Below the pieces are notes generated by a model. That model was not told the DNA's origin. It did not search any database and saw only the letters and a list, made by a program, of their open reading frames with translations. Below, piece after piece: positions 1 to 4,600 of a stretch of DNA of 10,961 nucleotides. Source of the DNA: JBOHNS01 sp050730835 (GTDB taxonomy: Bacteria; Patescibacteriota; Saccharimonadia; Saccharimonadales; UBA4665); the NCBI GenBank assembly GCA_050730835.1, contig JBOHNS010000001.1, positions 1 to 10,961 of the forward strand. The letters are read 5' to 3'. How positions within the stretch are numbered: the stretch's first letter is position 1; the number at the start of each line of letters is the position of its first letter. The position numbers were made by a program, and so were the translations under genes.

Positions 1-104
1 AGCTGCATTTAAAAGAATGTCAGTTCAGGTATAATATGCGTCATGAAGACATGTATCACGAACTACTTAAAATACTACGAAAGGACGGCTTGAGGCTAGG
101 CTAA
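1..104 (+). CDS. C-terminal end of a probable IS1595/ISXO2-type transposase (5' end outside window)
   Basis: A reading frame is open from the left edge to a TAA at 102-104. It encodes LHLKECQFRYNMRHEDMYHE followed by a short basic tail (LLKILRKDGLRLG). The pattern E-C-x-F-R-Y-N-x-R followed by Y-x-x-L-L-K resembles the extreme C terminus of IS1595-family (ISXO2-like) transposases as I remember them. That match is from memory, not a search. Only about 33 codons are visible, so whether the transposase is intact cannot be judged. A TATAAT-like string at 30-35 falls inside this frame and is probably coincidental. No clear terminal inverted repeat was recognised between 105 and 180. Confidence 0.45.
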   Translation, partial: LHLKECQFRYNMRHEDMYHELLKILRKDGLRLG

Positions 105-180
105 ACTAGTCTTGAACCTAAATTTTAGCTAACACGCCAGTTATTAGTTAATTTTAAAAATTTTTAAGGCCTAATGGCTG

Positions 181-239
181 GTTAAATAAACAATTATTAA
201 ATAATTTAACTTTTAAGTTTTGCTTTTATAGGGTATAGT
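181..239 (+). promoter_or_regulatory. marR upstream region: nested inverted repeats and a -10 box next to the ATG
   Basis: An outer inverted repeat GTTAAAT (181-187) / ATTTAAC (204-210) encloses an inner one, AATTAT (192-197) / ATAATT (201-206). A -10-like TATAGT lies at 234-239, six bases before the ATG at 246. No good -35 box is seen at the usual spacing. MarR proteins commonly bind palindromes in their own promoters, so autoregulation is plausible. The sequence is AT-rich, so chance palindromes are also possible. Confidence 0.4.
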
Positions 240-245
240 AAATAT

Positions 246-689
246 ATGACAGCTCCAACTTACTTAATTAGCGGAGTGCAAACTAGAGCCTACAAGATTT
301 TGCGCTTGCACGTTTATGAAGTTCTCAGCAAACATGATTTGACGCCGACTTGTTGGTCTATGCTAGGTTGCATCGTAGAAGCGCATAACGGCATCCGGCT
401 GGCCGAAGTCGCCGCCAATTTAGGTGTTAAAGCCCCCTTAATTACCATGCTGGCCAATGACTTAACCGGCCGCGGACTAATCAAGCGCGTGCCGCATCAT
501 AGCGACAAACGCGCCAAATTATTGGTTATGATGCCAGCTGGCAAAAAGCTAGTCAAGACTGTCGAGCAGGCGCTTTATGACCACTTAAACCAATTATTAC
601 AAGGCGTTTCGAATCAAGACATGGCAGCTTACCACAAAGTTCTAAGCGCCATCATCGCCAATCACGAAACACAAATCAGCCAATCTTAA
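246..689 (+). CDS. MarR-family winged-helix transcriptional regulator
   Basis: This 147-aa protein has the usual MarR length and layout. An N-terminal helical dimerisation segment (residues 1-33) precedes a winged helix-turn-helix (about 35-105). In that domain RLAEVAANLGVKAPLITMLA supplies the recognition helices and GLIKRVPHHSDKRAKLLVMM forms the wing, with the typical D-x-R basic turn. A C-terminal helix completes the dimer interface. The family consists of dimeric, usually ligand-responsive repressors; the ligand and targets cannot be read here. No Shine-Dalgarno sequence is close to the ATG, and the -10-like TATAGT sits six bases upstream, so the mRNA may be leaderless. The gene stands alone. 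Palindromes upstream and the palindrome at 881-894 are candidate operators. Confidence 0.85.
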   Translation: MTAPTYLISGVQTRAYKILRLHVYEVLSKHDLTPTCWSMLGCIVEAHNGIRLAEVAANLGVKAPLITMLANDLTGRGLIKRVPHHSDKRAKLLVMMPAGKKLVKTVEQALYDHLNQLLQGVSNQDMAAYHKVLSAIIANHETQISQS

Positions 690-694
690 AACTT

Positions 695-720
695 AAAAGG
701 CTTCCAGAAATTGGAAGCGC
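695..720 (-). terminator. Hairpin terminator candidate between convergent transcripts
   Basis: The arms GCTTCCA (700-706) and TGGAAGC (712-718) form a 7-bp stem with a 5-nt loop. Read on the minus strand the stem is followed by CTTTTAAGTTTT, a U-rich tail, so it best fits the end of the minus-strand transcript carrying the 29-aa ORF. On the plus strand, just past marR, no U tract follows. Confidence 0.45.
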
Positions 721-753
721 TGATAGTCGGCTAACCGCTTAAATTAAAATCAG

Positions 754-843
754 CTATTTTAAAAATTTATCTAGCCGGCGAAATTTAGGGTCGGCTACTG
801 GCACTAATTCGTAAGCCATGCCTTCGATTTTGGGAAATTTCAT
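754..843 (-). CDS. 29-aa small protein candidate
   Basis: The frame ATG (843-841) to TAG (756-754) encodes MKFPKIEGMAYELVPVADPK followed by FRRLDKFLK. AAAGGA lies six bases before the ATG and is a good Shine-Dalgarno match. Upstream are a perfect TTGACA-17-TATAAT promoter (904-932) and a second TATAAT (865-870); a hairpin with a U-rich tail follows at 695-720. These signals together make it more than a random short ORF. The peptide is basic, has no membrane segment, and I recognise no family. The alternative is a small RNA of about 200 nt running from about 897 to 695, in which the ORF is incidental. Confidence 0.5.
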   Translation of the reverse strand: MKFPKIEGMAYELVPVADPKFRRLDKFLK

Positions 844-880
844 TAAAAATCCTTTGCTTTATTTATTATATAGTTTTTGT

Positions 881-894
881 TTAATGACCATTAA
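881..894. promoter_or_regulatory. Palindrome TTAATG-AC-CATTAA just downstream of a promoter
   Basis: A perfect 6+2+6 inverted repeat lies about 3 to 16 bases downstream of the start point predicted for the minus-strand promoter at 904-932. A repressor site in this position could block initiation or escape. The MarR regulator at 246-689 is the nearest candidate binder; that link is inference. Confidence 0.35.
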
Positions 895-903
895 CAGTAA
901 TAC

Positions 904-932
904 ATTATAGCTTATGCTTGCCTATTTGTCAA
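904..932 (-). promoter_or_regulatory. Perfect consensus sigma-70-type promoter for the 29-aa ORF transcript
   Basis: On the minus strand TTGACA (932-927) is followed by 17 bases and TATAAT (909-904). It is the only promoter I found in the window with both boxes and the spacing at consensus. The start would be near 897, giving a leader of about 54 nt before the ATG at 843. A second TATAAT at 870-865 could give a leader of about 15 nt. Confidence 0.75.
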
Positions 933-956
933 TATTTAATTACAAACTGTTTAAAG

Positions 957-1088
957 CTAGCTCAAAAAATGTATGGCGGCGATGATAATTGCTATTAAAA
1001 GGATTATATGTATTAGCGCGCCGCCGATGTGAATAATAAAGCCAATCAGCCAAATGACGACTAATATTGCGGCGATAAGTAATAGCAT
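957..1088 (-). CDS. Small hydrophobic membrane peptide, lmo0937/DUF5670-like (43 aa)
   Basis: The frame ATG (1088-1086) to TAG (959-957) encodes a 43-aa peptide starting MLLLIAAILVVIWLIGF. A first hydrophobic segment covers residues 2-19 and a second about 25-43, with the turn IIHIGGALIHIILL between them. The pattern W-L-x-G followed by H-I/V-G-G-x-L-I-H-x-L-L is characteristic of the short lmo0937 (DUF5670) membrane proteins, usually about 45-50 aa and of unknown function. A Shine-Dalgarno-like TAGGAG lies five bases before the ATG. No convincing promoter was found between it and the terminator at 1138-1166. The 29-aa ORF downstream on the same strand has its own promoter. Confidence 0.7.
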   Translation of the reverse strand: MLLLIAAILVVIWLIGFIIHIGGALIHIILLIAIIIAAIHFLS

Positions 1089-1137
1089 TTATGCTCCTAG
1101 CAATTGTTCAATAAGCTAATTTTACACTAATTTTTAT

Positions 1138-1166
1138 TCAAAAAAGAACGGTTCTAAAAGCCGTTC
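1138..1166 (-). terminator. Intrinsic terminator, minus strand
   Basis: On the minus strand AGAACGG, a 9-nt loop and CCGTTCT are followed directly by a run of T. On the plus strand the same stem is preceded by A and lacks a U tail, so the terminator is directional. It implies that a minus-strand transcript ends here, that is, an RNA made from 1166-1336 or readthrough from the tRNA-fMet gene. Confidence 0.75.
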
Positions 1167-1181
1167 TGAACTTGCGTAATT

Positions 1182-1336
1182 TTGGTTGCGGGGAGAGGAC
1201 AGCGGACTAAAGTCCTTTTCCGCTGCGGCGTGCTCGGTGCAAGCACCTGCGCGCGTCCTCGCTCCACCGAACCTGCCACCTACAATATTTTCTTATAGAA
1301 AATCTTTAGTCAGAGTTTAGAGCCCTTCTCCGACCA
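1182..1336 (-). ncRNA. Unidentified structured RNA or degenerate tRNA-like element
   Basis: The 6-bp stem gaggac (1195-1200) / gtcctc (1255-1260) is extended imperfectly outward, with GGTT (1184-1187) facing AACC (1270-1273). It closes a domain holding ggtgc/gcacc (1236-1247) and two mutually exclusive hairpins: agcgga/tccgct (1201-1224) or ggact/agtcc (1204-1215). On the minus strand it ends with the same 19 bases, including CCA, as tRNA-fMet, and an inner GGTGGAGC also matches that tRNA's 5' part. It lacks a TTCGA T-loop and a readable anticodon, so it is not a working tRNA. It sits between two terminators; the directional one at 1138-1166 favours the minus strand. I found no 4.5S, RNase P, tmRNA or 6S signature. 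It could be a novel RNA, a tRNA pseudogene or an integration scar. Confidence 0.4.
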
Positions 1337-1373
1337 AGAAAAATGACCCACCATTGGTGAGTCATTTTTCTTG
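1333..1373. terminator. Strong bidirectional terminator after tRNA-fMet
   Basis: A stem of about 19 bp runs ccaagaaaaatgaccca / tgagtcatttttcttgg around a very small loop, with a single wobble pair. It starts at the CCA end of the tRNA gene. The A5/T5 blocks within the arms give a U tail on either strand. On the minus strand it terminates the tRNA transcript; on the plus strand it would stop anything arriving from the left. Confidence 0.8.
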
Positions 1374-1446
1374 GTTGCGGGGAGAGGACTCGAACCTCTG
1401 ACCTCGTGGTTATGAGCCACGCGAGCTGCCGCTGCTCCACCCCGCG
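1372..1446 (-). tRNA. Initiator tRNA-fMet (CAT), CCA encoded
   Basis: Read on the minus strand, the gene begins CGCGGGGTGGAGC and ends CCCCGCAACCA. The first base C faces A at position 72, the unpaired 1-72 that marks bacterial initiator tRNAs. The D stem is GAGC/GCTC with a short loop, the anticodon stem-loop is CGTGG-CTCATAA-CCACG, and the T arm is AGAGG-TTCGAGT-CCTCT. The first of the three consecutive G:C pairs usual in the initiator anticodon stem (29:41) is T:A here; the other two are kept. A strong promoter lies at 1567-1596 and a strong terminator follows directly. CCA is encoded in the gene. Confidence 0.93.
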
Positions 1447-1486
1447 ATGAATGCATGAGACAAACCTTACGGTTTTTCTCATCGCG
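1443..1486 (-). other. Inverted repeats in the 5' leader of tRNA-fMet
   Basis: The arms CGCGATGA (1443-1450) and TCATCGCG (1479-1486) are perfect complements, and the first overlaps the first four bases of the tRNA. A competing hairpin pairs ATGAGACAAACC (1455-1466) with GGTTTTTCTCAT (1471-1482), with one mismatch. The two share the right arm, so only one can form at a time. The structure could affect 5' processing by RNase P or act as an attenuator; neither is shown. Confidence 0.4.
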
Positions 1487-1566
1487 CCAGGCGTTGGAAT
1501 AAATCCACCGCTTGGGCTGCTCTTTTCCCTTTTAGCTCACGCTTTTCAAGAAAAATTACTTGGTTT

Positions 1567-1596
1567 ATTGTAGCAAACAGAGGTAGTTTTTGTCAA
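1567..1596 (-). promoter_or_regulatory. Promoter of the tRNA-fMet transcript
   Basis: On the minus strand TTGACA (1596-1591), an 18-base spacer and TACAAT (1572-1567) are preceded by the extended -10 element TGC. The start point would be near 1560, giving a leader of about 115 nt before the mature tRNA. The promoter begins directly after the stop codon of the septum gene. Confidence 0.75.
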
Positions 1597-2052
1597 TTAG
1601 CCGGGCGAATTGCGGTGCAGAAAAAAGTTAATCCAAGCGCTAAAATTGCGCTCGAAAAACGGTTGACGATTGGTTTGTTTGGGCGACTTAGAGGCCTTTG
1701 ACAGTTTGGCCAGGTGGCTATGCGCGACGTTTTTAGGCACGATCAGCTCCGTTTCGCCGGGTCGGCCGAGCCCGAAACTTTGGCGCGCCGATAAGTTCAA
1801 ATATTGATTACTGTTGTAATATTTATTTTGCAGCTTCAGGTTGTTGTTTTTCAGTTGCTGAAGTTGGTCATTTTGCTTGAGCAAGCTAATCTGCTTTTGC
1901 AAACTATAATTCGTCTGAACGGCCTTGACGCCGCTCCAAGTGATGGCCAAGACAATAAAGCCGAAAATAATCTGACTCAGCACGCGAACATCGCGCAGTT
2001 GATTGCGTTTAGCATAAATTTGAGCCAGTTTTTGTTTGATTTTTGTAGTCAT
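1597..2052 (-). CDS. Septum formation initiator-like protein (FtsB/DivIC family)
   Basis: This 151-aa protein has a short basic cytoplasmic N terminus (residues 1-25) and one membrane segment (about 26-46, LSQIIFGFIVLAITWSGVKA). An extracytoplasmic coiled coil follows (about 48-80, rich in Q, L, K and N). The segment YLNLSARQSFGLGRPGETEL matches the conserved post-coil box of septum initiators (ARE/Q-x-F/L-G-x-x-x-P-G-E-x). Such proteins bridge FtsL/FtsQ in the divisome. A basic, Ser-rich linker leads to a C-terminal AWINFFLH motif. There is no Shine-Dalgarno sequence; an extended -10 element (TGC-TATAAT at 2071-2063) ends ten bases before the ATG, so the mRNA probably has almost no leader. 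It is divergent from the WhiB-like gene. Functional assignment rests on architecture. Confidence 0.8.
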   Translation of the reverse strand: MTTKIKQKLAQIYAKRNQLRDVRVLSQIIFGFIVLAITWSGVKAVQTNYSLQKQISLLKQNDQLQQLKNNNLKLQNKYYNSNQYLNLSARQSFGLGRPGETELIVPKNVAHSHLAKLSKASKSPKQTNRQPFFERNFSAWINFFLHRNSPG

Positions 2053-2084
2053 TGTTGCTTTAATTATAGCAAAGTTATGTTTGG
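2052..2084. promoter_or_regulatory. Divergent overlapping promoters of the septum gene and whiB-like gene
   Basis: Minus strand: the extended -10 element TGCTATAAT (TATAAT at 2068-2063), with TTTGCC sixteen bases upstream, drives the septum gene. Plus strand: TTGTTG (2052-2057), 18 bases and TATGTT (2076-2081) is a weaker match for the WhiB-like gene. The two would compete for polymerase. The minus-strand box is the more convincing. Confidence 0.5.
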
Positions 2085-2099
2085 GGCAAAGGATTAGTT

Positions 2100-2483
2100 A
2101 TGGCAATTGAGAACCTAAAGTCTGCCGCGGTGATTGAGTGGGATGGTGATGCTGGGAGCCTGCTAGACTTAATGGAACCACCCGACTGGCAGCAACGTGC
2201 GGCCTGCAAAGCCGCCAATGCCGTCAATCTAAATATATTTTATCCCCCAACCAACCCACATCCCTCTAAGCCTGATAAAAAAACTAAAGAAGCTACGGAA
2301 GAGCGGGCTAAGCAAATATGTGCGACTTGTCCGGTCGCTAGAGTGTGCCTCGATTACGCTATCAAATATAACGAACCCCATGGCATCTGGGGCGGCAAAA
2401 CTAGAAAAGAACGAATTGATATTAGCGATCAAAGAAAAGCCGCAGCACTTCAGGCCGGACAATTATCAATCGAAAGTTGTTAA
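2100..2483 (+). CDS. WhiB-like [4Fe-4S] transcription factor
   Basis: This 127-aa protein has four cysteines, C36, C74, C77 and C83, in the order C-x37-C-x2-C-x5-C, followed by GIWGG (95-99) and a basic segment KTRKER. This is the WhiB signature: the cysteines ligate a [4Fe-4S] cluster, G-[IV]-W-G-G is the conserved turn, and the basic tail contacts DNA. WhiB proteins usually bind the sigma factor and respond to redox or nitric oxide. The spacing between the first two cysteines is longer than is usual in Actinobacteria because of a Pro/Lys-rich insert (about 49-64). A further Cys is the last residue. AAAGGA lies six bases before the ATG. It is divergent from the septum gene, which recalls the link between WhiB proteins and division in Actinobacteria. 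Confidence 0.88.
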   Translation: MAIENLKSAAVIEWDGDAGSLLDLMEPPDWQQRAACKAANAVNLNIFYPPTNPHPSKPDKKTKEATEERAKQICATCPVARVCLDYAIKYNEPHGIWGGKTRKERIDISDQRKAAALQAGQLSIESC

Positions 2484-2548
2484 GCTTTATTTAAAAATCT
2501 CAAGCCTCTGCCCGAAAACGCGCTACAATTAAAAGGCCGACTCGAGCG

Positions 2549-2576
2549 TTGGAATTATACAACATATAGCTAAAAT
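2549..2576 (+). promoter_or_regulatory. Candidate promoter of the CAT tRNA gene
   Basis: TTGGAA (2549-2554), a 16-base spacer and TAAAAT (2571-2576) place the start near 2583, about 12 bases before the mature tRNA. The match is moderate. A TACAAT at 2524-2529 is an alternative -10 without a -35. Confidence 0.4.
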
Positions 2577-2594
2577 TTAAAAATACTACGCTAT

Positions 2595-2670
2595 GGGGGC
2601 GTAGCTCATCGGTCAGAGCAGGCGGCTCATAACCGCTTGGTAGTTGGTTCGATTCCAACCGCCCCCACCA
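2595..2670 (+). tRNA. tRNA with anticodon CAT, tRNA-Ile2 or elongator tRNA-Met; CCA encoded
   Basis: The 76-nt gene has acceptor stem GGGGGCG/CGCCCCC, D stem GCTC/GAGC, anticodon stem-loop GGCGG-CTCATAA-CCGCT, T arm GTTGG-TTCGATT-CCAAC, and ACCA at the end. The 1-72 pair is G:C, so it is not the initiator. The anticodon arm with G27:U43 and the following TTGGT closely resemble tRNA-Ile2, in which TilS converts C34 to lysidine to read AUA. That resemblance is from memory, so elongator Met remains possible. ATA codons are used in this window (for example in the 43-aa peptide), so an AUA-reading tRNA is needed. Confidence 0.93.
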
Positions 2671-2688
2671 AAAAATATAGTTTAAATT

Positions 2689-2713
2689 AAATTGTAGTAA
2701 ATTCTACAATTTT
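2689..2713 (+). terminator. Terminator after the CAT tRNA gene
   Basis: AAATTGTAG (2689-2697) and CTACAATTT (2704-2712) form a 9-bp stem with a 6-nt loop, followed by T and then TCATC. The U tract is partly within the stem, as in many AT-rich terminators. Confidence 0.6.
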
Positions 2714-2753
2714 CATCTGTTTAATAATTACGTAGCCCCTGTTATTTGGTGAT

Positions 2754-2843
2754 TTGCATTGATTTTTTGCAGTCTTATACTTAAATGTAAGCAACAAATA
2801 TAGACAAGTTGCTTGTTGTTGCCCGAAAGGCCCGAATATAAAC
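2754..2843 (+). promoter_or_regulatory. Promoter and structured leader of the glycosyltransferase gene
   Basis: TTGCAT (2754-2759), a 16-base spacer and TATACT (2776-2781) predict a start near 2788 and a leader of about 55 nt. In the leader, gcaac(aa) near 2791 can pair with gttgc near 2808 or with ttgttgc near 2816, two mutually exclusive hairpins. A GAAAGG at 2825-2830 lies 13 bases before the ATG, which is far for a Shine-Dalgarno sequence. Confidence 0.4.
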
Positions 2844-4586
2844 ATGGCTTTATTAGAAATTCATGAACGGCGCGGAATAGACGAGCCGGCCGACTTGTGG
2901 CAGCCGAACTTGGGGCCAATAGAGCAAGAAGTTTGTCTTGCGCCACTGGCAAATTTGGGCGAGCTAGCCGCTAGCGATGGTAAAATCGCTGCACAATTTG
3001 CGACGGCAATCACTACCGAAGAAGCCAAATCAAGCGGCCGCGACCAGGAAGTTTTCCGCGTCAGCCGAAATTCCGAAACTTACGAAGCTAATGTCGAAAG
3101 CGGCCTAACGCTTAAAGATTATAAAAGCATTACCCGGCCAGAAGATTGGGATTATTTGCTCGGCCAAGCCGAAACATTGCAAGGCAAAGGTGTAGTATTT
3201 ATTAACCCAACAATGGAAGGCGGCGGCGTAGCTATGATGCGCCCACCGCTAGTGCACCTGCTAAAATCGCTAGGCGTCGACGCCAGATGGTACGTCATGA
3301 ATGGCCCTGGCGACCCGGAAGCCGCTAATCCGTTTTTGTTCACTAAGTTAATGCACAACATTACCCAGCGCCGAACCCCGCCCGACGTACACATTAGCGA
3401 AGACGGCAAAGCTACCCATCAAGAATGGAACGCCGAAAACTCCCCTGTTTTAGAAGCCCAACCGCCAATCCAAAACGCCGATTACATAATTATCGACGAC
3501 CCACAGCCTACGCCGCTAATCGCCGGACTGAAACAGGCTAATCCTAGCGCCAAATTTGTTTGGCGCAACCACATCGATAATGACGGCGAGCTAATGATGG
3601 ATCCTACTACGCCACAAGGCGAAGTCTGGCAATATTTGCGCGACGACTGCCATGTAAGCCAAGTCGACGCCGCGGTTTTCCACCCTGTCGAAGATTTCGT
3701 ACCGGCCGATATCAAAGAAAAAACATTTTTTATGCCAGCCACCGTCGAGCCGCACGACGACCTTAACAAACCGCTAGAACAAGCCGAAATAAATAGCGGA
3801 ATCGAATTCATCAACCGCGAAATCGCCATCAAAAACGGCGAATTAATCGCCGAAGGCCGCCTAGACGACATCCAGTCGCTACTAGATTTAAACCGCCGCC
3901 GCATCACGCTAGTAGCCCGGTTCGACGAAAGTAAGGGCATGGACAAAGCCATGGCGCTAGGCATGCGCGCCCGGCAAATGATGCGCGAAACCGGCCTGGA
4001 AGACGACGAATTACCAGAGGTCGTAATAGTCGGCAACGGCTCGGTAGACGACCCTAGCGGCATACCTATGTACGAAAAAATGCTGGAAAACCGCCGCGTA
4101 AATTATAACGACGACAAAGAACATGTCCTGGTCATGCGCCTAAAACACAACTACGCCGCCATGAACGCGCTAATGCGCGTCAGCGACATCGGCATGCAAA
4201 CCTCCGAAGCCGAAGGCTGCGAAACCCGAATTACAGATTGGATCGAGCACGGCGTGCCAGTTGTAGTATCAAATCGCGGCGGCATGCCATTGCAAATTGT
4301 CGAAGGCCAATCCGGCCATATTATAGATTTCGACCAGCCCGATTTCGACATAGAAAGCGGCGCCGAATTTATAAACCAGCTATTAACCGACCCAGAAAAA
4401 TACGCTAGCATGAGCGCTAGCACCCGCGAGCTAGGCCATAAGTTCAACAGCCGCGAATTCACGACAACCGCCAACGCCACCCGATGGCTAAGAATTTTCA
4501 ACGCCCTAGAAGCTGGCGATCCCGCCGACAAAACCTGGCAAGTTGGCCAGCTAGTAGCAGATAGCTACCAACAAAAAGCCGCCTAA
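2844..4586 (+). CDS. Family 4 glycosyltransferase, trehalose synthase (TreT)-like
   Basis: This 580-aa protein has a GT-B fold. The N-terminal Rossmann half contains VVFINPTMEGGGVAMM (residues 117-132), the glycine-rich loop of TreT and trehalose-phosphorylase relatives, and then LGVDARWYVMNG. FVWRNHIDNDGEL (about 238-250) lies deeper in this half. The C-terminal half begins near RRITLVARFDESKG (352-365) and carries the donor-site region SEAEGCETRITDWIEHG (454-470). The second acid of the GT4 E-x7-E motif appears as Asp (E457...D465). TreT joins NDP-glucose and glucose to trehalose; acceptor and donor here are unproven. About 110 residues precede the catalytic core and resemble nothing I know. 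No signal peptide or membrane segment is seen, so it is cytoplasmic. It ends 14 bases from the convergent ABC permease gene. Confidence 0.75.
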   Translation: MALLEIHERRGIDEPADLWQPNLGPIEQEVCLAPLANLGELAASDGKIAAQFATAITTEEAKSSGRDQEVFRVSRNSETYEANVESGLTLKDYKSITRPEDWDYLLGQAETLQGKGVVFINPTMEGGGVAMMRPPLVHLLKSLGVDARWYVMNGPGDPEAANPFLFTKLMHNITQRRTPPDVHISEDGKATHQEWNAENSPVLEAQPPIQNADYIIIDDPQPTPLIAGLKQANPSAKFVWRNHIDNDGELMMDPTTPQGEVWQYLRDDCHVSQVDAAVFHPVEDFVPADIKEKTFFMPATVEPHDDLNKPLEQAEINSGIEFINREIAIKNGELIAEGRLDDIQSLLDLNRRRITLVARFDESKGMDKAMALGMRARQMMRETGLEDDELPEVVIVGNGSVDDPSGIPMYEKMLENRRVNYNDDKEHVLVMRLKHNYAAMNALMRVSDIGMQTSEAEGCETRITDWIEHGVPVVVSNRGGMPLQIVEGQSGHIIDFDQPDFDIESGAEFINQLLTDPEKYASMSASTRELGHKFNSREFTTTANATRWLRIFNALEAGDPADKTWQVGQLVADSYQQKAA

Positions 4587-4600
4587 AAACTATTCAAATT

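Larger units (their letters stand above)
1182..1389. repeat. 19-bp direct repeat of the tRNA-fMet 3' end
   Basis: The sequence ttggttgcggggagaggac occurs at 1182-1200 and again, identically, at 1371-1389, where it is the 3' end plus CCA of the tRNA-fMet gene. The copies are in the same orientation, 189 bp apart. The displaced copy lies 3' of the intact tRNA gene in its transcription direction. That is the geometry left when an element integrates at a tRNA 3' end, although the interval is far too short for an active element. Confidence 0.8.

Noticed and set aside
43..93. Possible 16-aa leader peptide after TATAAT at 30-35
   Set aside because: The overlapping frame that reads as a transposase C terminus explains the sequence better, and there is no -35 box or Shine-Dalgarno sequence.
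1182..1336. RNase P RNA, tmRNA or tRNA-Sec
   Set aside because: No GAGGAAAGTCC or ACAGAA core motifs, no TTCGA T-loop and no readable anticodon; the element is also too short for RNase P or tmRNA.
1500..1560. Possible 4.5S SRP RNA (minus strand contains GGGAAAAGAGCAGCCCAAG)
   Set aside because: The string resembles the GGAA-loop/AGCAGCC motif, but the opposite strand of the helix (CAGG) and the surrounding pairing are missing.
1804..2097. 97-aa plus-strand frame opposite the septum gene
   Set aside because: Antisense shadow of a protein with clear FtsB/DivIC architecture.
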